The notes beneath the pieces were generated by a model. That model did no database searches and was not told where the DNA came from. It saw only the letters and a list, made by a program, of their open reading frames with translations. The position numbers and the translations under genes are program-made. A stretch of 64,000 nucleotides of DNA, taken from positions 1-64,000 of the forward strand of contig JAEEXI010000005.1 in the NCBI GenBank assembly GCA_016291495.1, given 5' to 3'. This DNA comes from Prevotella sp. Lineage in GTDB: Bacteria > Bacteroidota > Bacteroidia > Bacteroidales > Bacteroidaceae. The first letter of the stretch is position 1, and each line of letters begins with the position of its first letter. Positions 8,690-17,175 of the stretch are shown piece after piece.

Positions 8690-9712
8690 ATGGGATTTTT
8701 TAGTTTTGTCCAGGAAATAGCCATGGACCTTGGAACGGCTAACACAATCATTATCAGTGATGACAAGATTGTGGTGGATGAGCCGTCGGTAGTAGCTCTT
8801 GACCGTCGTACCGACAAGATGATTGCTGTAGGTAACGAGGCCAAGATGATGTATGAGAAAACACATGAGAATATCCGTACCATCCGCCCGCTGCGCGACG
8901 GTGTGATTGCCGACTTCTCGGCCTGTGAGCAGATGATGCGTGGACTGATTAAGATGGTGCATACGGGCAGTCGCCTGTTCTCGCCCTCACTGCGTATGGT
9001 GATTGGCGTGCCCTCGGGCAGTACTGAGGTGGAGCTGCGTGCCGTTCGCGACTCTGCGGAGCATGCCGACGGTCGTGACGTGTACCTGATTTTCGAGCCG
9101 ATGGCTGCTGCTATCGGTATCGGTATCGACGTAGAGGCTCCGGAAGGAAATATGATTGTCGATATCGGTGGTGGTTCTACGGAGATTGCCGTGATCTCAC
9201 TGGGTGGTATCGTCAGCAACAACTCCATCCGTACGGCTGGTGACGACCTCACTGCCGATATTCAGGAGTATATGGCCCGTCAGCATAACGTGAAGGTATC
9301 GGAGCGTATGGCCGAGCGTATCAAGATCAACGTGGGCTCTGCCCTGACAGACCTTGGCGATGAGGCTCCAGAGGATTATATCGTACACGGTCCTAACCGT
9401 ATCACAGCCCTGCCGATGGAAGTACCTGTATGTTATCAGGAGATAGCCCATTGTATTGACAAGACGGTAGCAAAGATTGAGAATGCCGTTCTCTCCGCTT
9501 TAGAGAATACACCCCCTGAGCTGTATGCCGACATCGTGAAGAACGGTATCTGGCTCTCTGGTGGCGGTGCTTTGCTGCGCGGACTGGACAAGCGCCTGAC
9601 AGACAAGATCAATATCCAGTTCCATATTGCAGAGGACCCGTTGCACTCAGTGGCAAAGGGTGCGGGTATTGCCCTGAAGAACGTTGACCGTTTCTCTTTC
9701 CTGATGAGGTAA
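8690..9712 (+). CDS. mreB: Rod shape-determining actin homologue MreB
   Basis: The 340-residue actin-fold ATPase forms membrane-bound filaments that organise the elongasome. Sequence landmarks are the phosphate-1 loop DLGTANTIII, VGNEAKMM, and VIGVPSGSTEVELRA. Others are FEPMAAAIGIGIDVEAPEGNM (given in part), the phosphate-2 loop DIGGGSTEIAVISLGGIV, and LSGGGALLRGLDK near the C-terminus. Length and motifs are normal. It precedes mreC by 25 bp. The stop TAA at 9710-9712 is part of a GAGGTAA heptad that starts the spacer array. Confidence 0.98.
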   Translation: MGFFSFVQEIAMDLGTANTIIISDDKIVVDEPSVVALDRRTDKMIAVGNEAKMMYEKTHENIRTIRPLRDGVIADFSACEQMMRGLIKMVHTGSRLFSPSLRMVIGVPSGSTEVELRAVRDSAEHADGRDVYLIFEPMAAAIGIGIDVEAPEGNMIVDIGGGSTEIAVISLGGIVSNNSIRTAGDDLTADIQEYMARQHNVKVSERMAERIKINVGSALTDLGDEAPEDYIVHGPNRITALPMEVPVCYQEIAHCIDKTVAKIENAVLSALENTPPELYADIVKNGIWLSGGGALLRGLDKRLTDKINIQFHIAEDPLHSVAKGAGIALKNVDRFSFLMR

Positions 9713-9737
9713 GAGGTGCGAGGTAAGAGGTAAGAGA
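9706..9737. repeat. Period-7 tandem array (GAGGTAA, 4 units) at the mreB-mreC junction
   Basis: GAGGTAA, GAGGTGC, GAGGTAA and GAGGTAA run from the mreB stop to GAGA just before the mreC ATG. The repeat thus supplies the stop codon, spacer and a purine-rich ribosome-binding region. Confidence 0.9.
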
Positions 9738-10604
9738 ATGCAGAACCTGCTGGAGTTCCTACAGAAATACCATCATTGGTTTCTCTTCGTCCTGCTGGAG
9801 GTAATTAGCCTGATACTGCTGTTTCAGTATAACAGCTATCAGGGCAGCGCATGGCTCTCGTCAGCCAATGCTGCTGCAGGAACCATCAGTGAGGGGAGGT
9901 CCAAGATGGAGTCGTTTTTCTCGCTCTCGAAGATGAACGAGGAACTGACGTTGCGTAATTTCTATCTGGAAAGGCAGGTGACGCAGTTGCGCCGCTTATA
10001 TGGCGAGGCAACGGAAGACACGGCAGCTCTGACGATGAAGGAGATGCAGTTCCTGAAGAAGTATCAGCTGGTTCCTGCCAAGGTGGTGACTAACGAGTTG
10101 AACAGACAGGAAAACCTGATAACCATCAATCGCGGGGCGGCAGATGGTATTGAAGCAGGAATGGGTGTTGCCTGCGGACAGGGTATCGTAGGTGTCACCT
10201 ATTTGGTTTCTGACCACTATACCGTTGTGATTCCGGTGCTGAACAAGACTTCCCGTATCAGTTGTGCCATCCGTGGATACAATTACTTCGGTATTCTGCG
10301 GTGGGACGGTAAGGAGGCGGGTGTTACCTATTTGGAGGACATCCCCCGTCATGCCCGTTTCAAGAGAGGCGACTGGGTGGAGACGAACGGCTATTCATCG
10401 ATCTTCCCTCCAGGAGTGTTGGTGGGTAGGATAGAGACGGTCTATAACTCCGTCGATGGATTGTCCTATCGTTTGAAGGTTCGTCTGTCGACAGACTTCG
10501 GGTGCCTGCGTGACGTCATGGTGATTGTCGACAAGTCGATTGCTGAGCGTACCCGTTTGTTGCAGTCAGCGCGTGACTCATTGAAGTTGAACGTTAAGGA
10601 ATAG
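9738..10604 (+). CDS. mreC: Rod shape-determining protein MreC
   Basis: The 288-residue protein has a short cytoplasmic start, one membrane helix at about 15-30 (FLFVLLEVISLILLFQ) and a coiled coil around residues 60-95. A periplasmic double beta-barrel follows, with KVVTNELNRQENLITINRGAADGI, GVACGQGIVGVT, VIPVLNKTSRISC and GDWVETNGYSSIFPPGVLVG (given in parts). MreC links MreB filaments to the periplasmic synthases PBP2-RodA. It is preceded by mreB and followed by mreD after 3 bp, a standard mre operon. Confidence 0.95.
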   Translation: MQNLLEFLQKYHHWFLFVLLEVISLILLFQYNSYQGSAWLSSANAAAGTISEGRSKMESFFSLSKMNEELTLRNFYLERQVTQLRRLYGEATEDTAALTMKEMQFLKKYQLVPAKVVTNELNRQENLITINRGAADGIEAGMGVACGQGIVGVTYLVSDHYTVVIPVLNKTSRISCAIRGYNYFGILRWDGKEAGVTYLEDIPRHARFKRGDWVETNGYSSIFPPGVLVGRIETVYNSVDGLSYRLKVRLSTDFGCLRDVMVIVDKSIAERTRLLQSARDSLKLNVKE

Positions 10605-10607
10605 AAG

Positions 10608-11114
10608 ATGTCAGTAGACCTGTTGAAGCGAGCCGGATTATTCCTCGTCTTTGCATTGGCACAGACGATCGTGTTGGGGCGTATCCATCTGTTTGACTAT
10701 GCCACACCGCTGCTTTATGTCTATTTCGTCCTTTTGTTCCCCCGCAACTATCCCAAATGGGCTATCCTGCTGTGGAGCTTCTTCCTGGGACTGACCGTTG
10801 ACGTGTTCTTCAATACGCCGGGAGTCGCAGCAGCCTCCATGACGCTGATAGGTGCTATCCAACCCTATTTCTTTGAATTGTTTATACCCCGTGATTCCAG
10901 CGAGAATCTGCTGCCTTCCATCAAGACGCTTGGTCCGCTGAAGTATCTGAATTATTCCGTTGCACTGGTCGTACTCTATTGTCTGGTGTTCTTCTCCCTG
11001 GAAGTCTTCAACTACTACAACTGGTTTGAGTGGTTGAAGTGTGTCGTGGGCAGTGCGGTATTCACCTTGGTGCTGATATGGACGTTTGACACTGTGGCGA
11101 GCAAGCAGGAATGA
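10608..11114 (+). CDS. mreD: Rod shape-determining membrane protein MreD
   Basis: This small polytopic protein of 168 residues has about five predicted membrane helices (for example LFLVFALAQTIVLG, WAILLWSFFLGLTVDVFF and YSVALVVLYCLVFFSLEV). The DVFFNTPG segment is typical of Bacteroidota MreD. It works with MreC in the elongation complex. Its last four bases overlap the start of mrdA (ATGA at 11111-11114), so translation of the two is coupled. Confidence 0.9.
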   Translation: MSVDLLKRAGLFLVFALAQTIVLGRIHLFDYATPLLYVYFVLLFPRNYPKWAILLWSFFLGLTVDVFFNTPGVAAASMTLIGAIQPYFFELFIPRDSSENLLPSIKTLGPLKYLNYSVALVVLYCLVFFSLEVFNYYNWFEWLKCVVGSAVFTLVLIWTFDTVASKQE

Positions 11115-12967
11115 AGGACTATGAGATTGACTATCGGCGTTATGTAATCGGCGGTGTGGCAGTTGTCATTGTCGTCGTCTACATCATTCGGCTGTTCACC
11201 TTGCAAATCATGAGTGACGACTATAAGAAGAATGCCGACTCCAATGCTTTCCTCAAGAAGATAGAGTATCCTTCCCGTGGTGTGATAACGGACCGGCATG
11301 GGAAACTGCTCGTCTATAACCAGCCCGCCTATGATATCATGGTGGTGATTAACGAGGCCAAGGACCATCTGGATACCCTTGAATTCTGTGAAGCCCTGAA
11401 TATCACAAAGACAGAGTTCGACAAGCGCATGGCGGATATGAAGGACCGCGCGAAGAACCCTGGCTATAGCCGGTTTACCCAGCAGATGTTCATGAGTCAG
11501 TTGTCGGACAAGGACTTCTCCGTGTTTCAGGAAAAAATGTTCCGTTTCCCTGGCTTTTATGTGCAGCGGCGTAGTATCCGCCAGTACCAATACCCCTATG
11601 CCGCCCATGTCTTAGGTGATGTGGCAGAGGTGTCTCCCTCTGATATCGAGGAGGACGATTACTATATCCCAGGCGACTATATCGGTAAACTGGGTATTGA
11701 GCGTAGTTACGAGAAACAGTTACGTGGCGAGAAGGGTATACAGATCCTGCTGCGTGATGCCCATGGGCGTATACAGGGACGTTATCAGGACGGAGCTCTC
11801 GACCGTCGGCCTGTGCCAGGCAAGAACCTCACGTTGAGTATTGATGCCGACTTGCAGGCTCTGGGAGAACGGTTGATGGAGGGGAAAATCGGCAGTATTG
11901 TGGCTATTGAGCCTTCTACGGGTGAGGTGCTTTGCATGGTGTCTTCTCCCTCTTACGATCCTCGTATGATGGTGGGACGGGCCCGTTCGAAAAATCATCG
12001 CCTCTTGAGTCAGAATGTCTGGAAACCCTTGCTGAACCGTAGTATCATGGGACAGTATCCGCCAGGTTCTACCTTTAAGACCACACAGGGACTGACCTTT
12101 ATGAGTGAAGGAATCCTGCATCCCACCCAGACGGCCTATCCGTGTGCCCATGGTTTTAATTTCAAGGGACTGCACGTCGGCTGTCACGGTCATGCTGCCC
12201 CATTGCCGTTGGTCCCTGCTCTCTCCACATCGTGTAACGGTTATTTCTGCTGGGGACTCTACTATATGATCAATCAGCATCTCTCGAAATACGGTAGTGT
12301 GCAGAATGCTATGAACAAATGGCGCGACTATATGGTGAGCATGGGATTCGGTTATCGGCTGGGCATAGACCTGCCAGGTGAGAAACGCGGACTGATTCCT
12401 AATGCGGACTTCTATGACCGCGCCTATAAGGGCTCGTGGAACGGACTGACCGTTATCTCCATCGCTATCGGACAGGGTGAGGTGAATGCCACGCCGTTGC
12501 AGATAGCCAATCTGGGTGCTACTATCGCCAATCGTGGCTACTACTATGTGCCTCATGTGGTGAGGAAAGTACAGGGGGAACCTCTTGACACCGCCTTTAC
12601 TCGTAAGCATTATACGATGGCTAAGCGTGAGGCCTACGACTATGTGGTGGCTGGTATGCGGGCCTCGGCAACAGGCGGAACTTGTCATGAACTGGCCAAA
12701 TACGACTTTGTAGCCTGTGGAAAGACGGGTACGGCACAGAACCGTGGTCACGACCACTCTGTCTTCATGGGTTTCGCTCCGATGGACAAACCGAAAATTG
12801 CCGTTGCCGTCTATGTGGAGAATGGCGGATGGGGCGCTACCTATGGTGTGCCTATTGGCGGCTTGATCATGGAACAGTATATTCACGGGAAACTCTCAGA
12901 GGCCTCGGAGAAACGGGCTACGGAGTTCCAAAACAGACATATCGCCTATGGCAACACAAGCAGGTAG
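11111..12967 (+). CDS. mrdA: Penicillin-binding protein 2, elongation-specific peptidoglycan transpeptidase
   Basis: The 618-residue class B PBP has an N-terminal anchor helix at about 11-31, a dimerisation/pedestal domain (about 50-240) and a C-terminal transpeptidase domain. The active-site set is complete: SxxK at Ser320-Lys323 (PPGSTFKT), SxN at Ser374-Asn376 (STSCNG) and KTG at 538-540 (CGKTGTAQN). The enzyme cross-links peptidoglycan during lateral growth in partnership with RodA, whose gene overlaps its 3' end by 20 bp. The C-terminal tail is charged and short. Confidence 0.97.
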   Translation: MKDYEIDYRRYVIGGVAVVIVVVYIIRLFTLQIMSDDYKKNADSNAFLKKIEYPSRGVITDRHGKLLVYNQPAYDIMVVINEAKDHLDTLEFCEALNITKTEFDKRMADMKDRAKNPGYSRFTQQMFMSQLSDKDFSVFQEKMFRFPGFYVQRRSIRQYQYPYAAHVLGDVAEVSPSDIEEDDYYIPGDYIGKLGIERSYEKQLRGEKGIQILLRDAHGRIQGRYQDGALDRRPVPGKNLTLSIDADLQALGERLMEGKIGSIVAIEPSTGEVLCMVSSPSYDPRMMVGRARSKNHRLLSQNVWKPLLNRSIMGQYPPGSTFKTTQGLTFMSEGILHPTQTAYPCAHGFNFKGLHVGCHGHAAPLPLVPALSTSCNGYFCWGLYYMINQHLSKYGSVQNAMNKWRDYMVSMGFGYRLGIDLPGEKRGLIPNADFYDRAYKGSWNGLTVISIAIGQGEVNATPLQIANLGATIANRGYYYVPHVVRKVQGEPLDTAFTRKHYTMAKREAYDYVVAGMRASATGGTCHELAKYDFVACGKTGTAQNRGHDHSVFMGFAPMDKPKIAVAVYVENGGWGATYGVPIGGLIMEQYIHGKLSEASEKRATEFQNRHIAYGNTSR

Positions 12968-14411
12968 ACAGACCAGTATACTCCGTTCAATCGACTGGTG
13001 GACGATATTAATCTATATCGCCCTCCTGTCGTTCGGTTGGATCAGTGTCTGCGGCGCCAGCTATTCCTATGGCGATACTGACATCTTCAGTCTTGATACC
13101 CGTTCCGGTATGCAGATTGTCTGGATTGGGACATCCATCGTCCTGGGATTTACCATCCTGATGTCAGACGACCGTTTCTATGATACCTTTGCCTATATCA
13201 TCTATGCTCTTTTGCTGGTGTTGCTGTTTGCAACTATCTTCAATACACATACCATCAAAGGTTCCCGTTCGTGGCTGGTATTAGGACCCTTACGACTGCA
13301 ACCTGCTGAGTTCGCCAAATTTGCCACCGCCCTCGCTCTGTCGAAGTTCATGTCGACTTATGGCTATAATATCCATCAGTGGAAGGATTTTGCAGCAACG
13401 TTGGCTATCATCATTTTCCCCATGCTGTTTATCGTCTTACAGCGTGAGACGGGATCGGCACTGGTGTATTTCGCTTTCTTCCTGATGTTCTATCGGGAGG
13501 GAATGCCTGGATCCATCCTGTTTACGGGTGTGGCCATGGTCATCTATTTCGTCGTAGGCATCCGGTATGCGGGAGTCTATATGGGTGATTCGCCGACGTC
13601 AGTGGGGAAATTTGCCGTCTTATTGCTGATACAGTTATTTGCGGCTGGTATGGTGTGGGTTTATGGCAACGACAAACGACTGGCGTGGCGCATAGGTCTT
13701 TACAGCATAGGTATCACTCTTTTCTCATTGTTGCTATTGAAGATTCCTTTCGATATTGTCTATATCCAACTGGCTATGACGGCCATCCTGATAGGCTATC
13801 TGGTATTCCAGGCATTGAGTTCCCGTATCCGTAACTATTATTTCATTGCCCTCTTTACGCTGGGTTCGGTGGGCTTCTTCTATGGTGCCGATTTCATCCT
13901 TAACAATGTGATGGAGCCTCACCAGCGTACCCGTATCAATGTGTTGTTGGGATTAGAGGAGGACCTTCGTGGTGCGGGCTATAATGTCCATCAGAGTGAG
14001 ATAGCCATTGGCTCGGGCGGTATTGAAGGTAAGGGCTTTTTGAATGGTACACAGACCAAGTTGAAGTTCGTGCCTGAGCAGGATACTGACTTTATCTTCT
14101 GTACGGTAGGTGAGGAAGAGGGATTTCTTGGCTCTGCGGGTGTTCTGTTGTTGTTCCTTGCCCTGATACTGCGTCTCATCTACCTGTCAGAACGACAACC
14201 ATTCCGCTTTGGGCGGGTCTATGGCTATTGTGTGTTGAGCATTTTCCTCTTCCACGTGTTCATCAATGTAGGAATGGTATTAGGACTGACCCCTGTAATC
14301 GGTATTCCCCTGCCGTTCTTCAGCTATGGCGGCTCATCCTTATGGGGATTCACCATCCTGCTGTTTATCTTCCTGCGTCTTGATGCGGCGCGTAACTATC
14401 TGAGGAATTAG
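12948..14411 (+). CDS. rodA: Rod shape-determining SEDS glycosyltransferase RodA
   Basis: The 487-residue polytopic protein of the SEDS family polymerises lipid II into glycan strands for the elongasome. Family marks are GSRSWLVLGPLRLQPAEFAK, the large-loop segment GAGYNVHQSEIAIGSGG, and FLNGTQTKLKFVPEQDTDF with the following CTVGEEEGFLGS. The final helices contain GLTPVIGIPLPFFSYGGSSL. The N-terminal start overlaps mrdA by 20 bp in another frame. It is somewhat longer than the enterobacterial protein (about 370), with an extra hydrophobic stretch around residues 225-290, as is common in Bacteroidota. Confidence 0.96.
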   Translation: MATQAGRQTSILRSIDWWTILIYIALLSFGWISVCGASYSYGDTDIFSLDTRSGMQIVWIGTSIVLGFTILMSDDRFYDTFAYIIYALLLVLLFATIFNTHTIKGSRSWLVLGPLRLQPAEFAKFATALALSKFMSTYGYNIHQWKDFAATLAIIIFPMLFIVLQRETGSALVYFAFFLMFYREGMPGSILFTGVAMVIYFVVGIRYAGVYMGDSPTSVGKFAVLLLIQLFAAGMVWVYGNDKRLAWRIGLYSIGITLFSLLLLKIPFDIVYIQLAMTAILIGYLVFQALSSRIRNYYFIALFTLGSVGFFYGADFILNNVMEPHQRTRINVLLGLEEDLRGAGYNVHQSEIAIGSGGIEGKGFLNGTQTKLKFVPEQDTDFIFCTVGEEEGFLGSAGVLLLFLALILRLIYLSERQPFRFGRVYGYCVLSIFLFHVFINVGMVLGLTPVIGIPLPFFSYGGSSLWGFTILLFIFLRLDAARNYLRN

Positions 14412-14414
14412 CGG

Positions 14415-14882
14415 CTATTGTTTGGTCAGGATGATACCTACGTCAGAAATACCTGGCAGAATTTCCCTTTTCATATCATGACGGATGTCGATATGAAGTG
14501 ACTCGCCTTCCTTGACGGATATCGTTTTGAGGGGTATCTCATACTGATAATGGCTGATGCCAGGTCCTTTCGCATTCCCCTTATCGTCTATCAGACTACA
14601 GTTCAGTGTATCGCTTTCCGTTTCCATAGAGGGAAGCTTTGTCTGGTCGATGATGAGTGTCAGTCCCATAAAGGGATAGAGTCCGCTGATACGTAGGCCA
14701 ACCTTCTCCTGATAGATTCCCGCTTGATGGATAGGAGGGGTGAAGAAACCGAGCGTGTCGTTCTTCTCCCATCCGGAAATGGCTACAGGCTCGTAATGGC
14801 TATAAACCGTTTGATGGTCACATGCCACGCAAGCCAATAGTATCACAAGTCCTATATAATATAGTAAGGTGTGCCTATTCAT
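14415..14882 (-). CDS. gldH: GldH-like lipoprotein
   Basis: The 155-residue protein starts MNRHTLLYYIGLVILLAC at ATG 14882. The hydrophobic leader ends in two candidate lipobox cysteines (Cys18 or Cys21), followed by a beta-rich domain containing HYEPVAISGWEKNDTLGFF and DVGIILTKQ. GldH was named for its role in Flavobacterium gliding and is retained in many non-gliding Bacteroidota. Here it sits in the conserved order holB-ricT-gldH, four bases after the ricT stop. An in-frame extension upstream to 15002 is read in another frame of the ricT 3' end and is unlikely. The stop faces the rodA stop three bases away. Confidence 0.85.
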   Translation of the reverse strand: MNRHTLLYYIGLVILLACVACDHQTVYSHYEPVAISGWEKNDTLGFFTPPIHQAGIYQEKVGLRISGLYPFMGLTLIIDQTKLPSMETESDTLNCSLIDDKGNAKGPGISHYQYEIPLKTISVKEGESLHIDIRHDMKREILPGISDVGIILTKQ

Positions 14883-14886
14883 TGCG

Positions 14887-16029
14887 CTATTGGCTGTTGT
14901 CTGTCGGCTTTTGGGGCTTTCCGTTGGAGGGTTTCTTATGCTTCTTCTTTTTCTTCTTCGTTCTGTCGAAGCGGTTGATATTCTCTTGTGTGGCGAGATC
15001 AAGTGGGCGGTCGGGTTCTTGCTTCCTACCGTCTTCCTGCAAAGAGAGCGGCTTTTCTCCCTTACGGTTCATATTGATAATCTCTTTCGCCCGTTCTGCC
15101 GTGATGGTTTCTATGTTGGCAGCGACATTCTTGTCAGTAGAGTAGGAGATAAGACCTGCAAGGATGTCTGCTTTGAAATAGTAATAGTCTGTGTCCTGAG
15201 TCTGTAGGATGATGTCTTTGGCAGGCAGGTTGCGTCCGGCCTCTACATAATCGTCGACCTCATAGTTCAGACAGCATTTCAGCTTGGCACACATACCGGC
15301 TAGTTTCTGAGGGTTCGGTGAGATGTCCTGATAGCGGGCAGCTCCCGTTCCTACGCTCACGAAGTTCTTCATCCAGGTAGCGCAGCAGAGCTCTCGTCCG
15401 CAGGGACCTGTTCCTCCGATTCTTCCTGCTTCTTGACGGGCACCGATCTGCTTCATCTCGATACGTACATGGAAGGTGGCAGCAAGGTCTTTGATCAGTT
15501 GGCGGAAGTCAACGCGCTCATCAGCGATATAATAGAAGATGGCCTTATTACCGTCGCCCTGATATTCCACGTCACCAATCTTCATCTTCAGTCCCAGTCC
15601 CTTGGCAATCTGTCGGCTCTCTATCATGGTGGAGTGCTCACGACGTTTTGCCTCATGGTATTTCTCCATATCGATAGGACGGGCAATACGATAGATGCGC
15701 TTGATGTCATCGGCACTCTTCAGGTTAGCTTTCTTGATCTGCAGCTTTACCAGTCGTCCTGTCAGCGTCACCACACCGATGTCATGTCCAGGGTTGGCTT
15801 CCACAGCCACGATGTCGCCTTTTTTCAGGTCGAGGTTGTTCACATTATGGTAGTAGCCCTTGCGGGTGTGCTTGAACTGTACCTCTACCAAGTCTGTCGT
15901 ATCTGTATTGCCAGGTACGTCAGCGAGCCAGTCGTAGGTGTTCAGTTGCTTATCCTGTCGTCCGACGGCCCTGTGGCAAAGTCCGCGGTCACATCCTACC
16001 TTTATCTCGAGGTCTTTTGTTTTTTCCAT
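14887..16029 (-). CDS. ricT: PSP1-domain protein, RicT/YaaT family
   Basis: The 380 residues contain the PSP1 C-terminal domain. FKHTRKGYYHNVNNLDLKKGD begins the core (quoted in part), and the diagnostic cysteine region is GGTGPCGRELCCATWMKNF (in part) with LAGMCAKLKCCLNYEV after it. In Bacillus, RicT belongs to the RicAFT Fe-S complex that guides mRNA maturation; the role in Bacteroidota is not known. The N-terminus has a Cys pair (GCDRGLCHRAVG) that could extend the cluster site. The C-terminus is a lysine/proline tail (RTKKKKKKHKKP) that looks disordered and possibly nucleic-acid binding. It follows holB directly: the holB stop is adjacent to its ATG. Confidence 0.85.
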   Translation of the reverse strand: MEKTKDLEIKVGCDRGLCHRAVGRQDKQLNTYDWLADVPGNTDTTDLVEVQFKHTRKGYYHNVNNLDLKKGDIVAVEANPGHDIGVVTLTGRLVKLQIKKANLKSADDIKRIYRIARPIDMEKYHEAKRREHSTMIESRQIAKGLGLKMKIGDVEYQGDGNKAIFYYIADERVDFRQLIKDLAATFHVRIEMKQIGARQEAGRIGGTGPCGRELCCATWMKNFVSVGTGAARYQDISPNPQKLAGMCAKLKCCLNYEVDDYVEAGRNLPAKDIILQTQDTDYYYFKADILAGLISYSTDKNVAANIETITAERAKEIINMNRKGEKPLSLQEDGRKQEPDRPLDLATQENINRFDRTKKKKKKHKKPSNGKPQKPTDNSQ

Positions 16030-17154
16030 TTATTTAGCTATTAATAGTACAATCATTTGTAGTGCGAAGTCAAAGAAGACGATCTTCGCATTGGCATTCT
16101 GCCCGATGTCGCGAATGGCCTTGTTAGCCAATTCGCTGATGGGTATGATGTTCGCCTCATTGATGAAACGGGCGAAGTTCTTGGCAAAATCCTCTTCCCT
16201 CTCTGCCATATAGCAGAGGTCGGGATTCTGGAAGTTATAGACAAAATTCTCGCGGATGAGTCGCAGGAAGTATTCCAGAAACCGCTTCTGCTTCTCACGT
16301 CCCAAGGCTGCCATGCGCTCACTCCATCCCTTCAGCTCTTTCACCTTTCGTTGGTAAGCAAGTCGCATCAGGGTCTGGAACATATCGAGGAACAGCTCGT
16401 TCTCGGAATCGACACTCAGCATCTCCAGGGCTTTCAGCCAGCTGCCGTTAGCCATACGGGCTACTCGCTGTGCATTCTCCTCGGTAAGTCCTCGTCTGCT
16501 GATGAGTGCCTCACGGATATCCTCATCGGCAATACGCTTGATGTCCAGGCGCTGCACGCGACTGCGAATGGTCTCCAACAGTTTCTCTGGCTCTTCACAT
16601 ACCAAGAGGAAGACGGTCTGCTGGGGCGGCTCTTCCAGGAGTTTCAGTATCTTGTTGGCACACTCGGTGTTCATGCGTTCTGGCAACCAGATGAGGCTGA
16701 CCTTATAGCCGCCCTGACTGGACTTCAGCGACAACTTGCGTGTCAGGGCATCGCTCTCGCCCGCTGTGATGATGGCCTGTTGGTTCTCGCCACCCATCAT
16801 CTCCAACCATTCGTTCATGGTGAAATATGATCCTGACATTACCAGCTCATGCCACTCCCGTGCGAAGTCGTCCGAAACAGGCTTGTGGTCTGCACTCATC
16901 GACGGCAGCTTGATGGTGGGGTAAGTGAAGTGCAGGTCAGGATGTTCCCATTTGGCAAGCATCGCCTCGATATTGGCTGTTGGTCTTTGGCTATTGGCTT
17001 TAAGCAAGTGGGCGGCAAAAGCCATCGCGAGTGCCATCTTGCCACAGCCCATAGGACCGCAGAACATTAGCGCATGCGGCAAACGCTGCTCCTCTACCAG
17101 TTGCAGCAATCGCTCCTTCGCTTCCTGTTGTCCTATTACCTCAGACCAGTTCAT
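16030..17154 (-). CDS. holB: DNA polymerase III subunit delta' (clamp-loader ATPase)
   Basis: The 374-residue AAA+ clamp-loader subunit has a Walker A-like GPMGCGKM (33-40), the segment EMLS...LICEE-like KILKLLEEPPQQTVFLLVCEE, and sensor region TIRSRVQRLDI. Family members carry a four-cysteine zinc module shortly after Walker A. Here that stretch is replaced by KANSQRPTANIEAMLAKWEH and has no cysteine. The first part is encoded by AGCCAAT-type heptads (16969-17001). The ATG itself lies in an AGTTCAT heptad array that also carries the metF stop. It works with tau/gamma and delta to load the beta clamp. It begins the run holB-ricT-gldH. Confidence 0.88.
   Translation of the reverse strand: MNWSEVIGQQEAKERLLQLVEEQRLPHALMFCGPMGCGKMALAMAFAAHLLKANSQRPTANIEAMLAKWEHPDLHFTYPTIKLPSMSADHKPVSDDFAREWHELVMSGSYFTMNEWLEMMGGENQQAIITAGESDALTRKLSLKSSQGGYKVSLIWLPERMNTECANKILKLLEEPPQQTVFLLVCEEPEKLLETIRSRVQRLDIKRIADEDIREALISRRGLTEENAQRVARMANGSWLKALEMLSVDSENELFLDMFQTLMRLAYQRKVKELKGWSERMAALGREKQKRFLEYFLRLIRENFVYNFQNPDLCYMAEREEDFAKNFARFINEANIIPISELANKAIRDIGQNANAKIVFFDFALQMIVLLIAK
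16969..17001. repeat. Period-7 array inside the holB coding sequence
   Basis: On the minus strand AGCCAAT, AGCCAAA, GACCAAC and AGCCAAT follow one another and encode KANSQRPTAN (residues 52-61). Confidence 0.75.
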
Positions 17155-17175
17155 AATTCATAGTTCACAGTTCAT
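17148..17175. repeat. Period-7 tandem array (AGTTCAT, 4 units) joining metF to holB
   Basis: AGTTCAT, AATTCAT, AGTTCAC and AGTTCAT are contiguous. On the minus strand the array contains both the metF stop (TGA, 17174-17172) and the holB start (ATG, 17154-17152). Confidence 0.88.

Noticed and set aside
8653..8700. Frameshifted continuation of purH into the transformylase domain
   Set aside because: The 37 bp after the stop are repeats and the next gene is a complete mreB. No transformylase motif was found in any frame nearby.
11720..12886. Long open frame of 388 codons on the strand opposite mrdA
   Set aside because: It is a shadow of a strongly conserved coding sequence with all PBP motifs on the other strand. 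The translation has no recognisable domain and no upstream promoter.
14883..15002. N-terminal extension of GldH to an upstream ATG at 15002
   Set aside because: The extension lies in the 3' end of ricT in another frame and would bury the lipoprotein signal peptide 40 residues into the chain.
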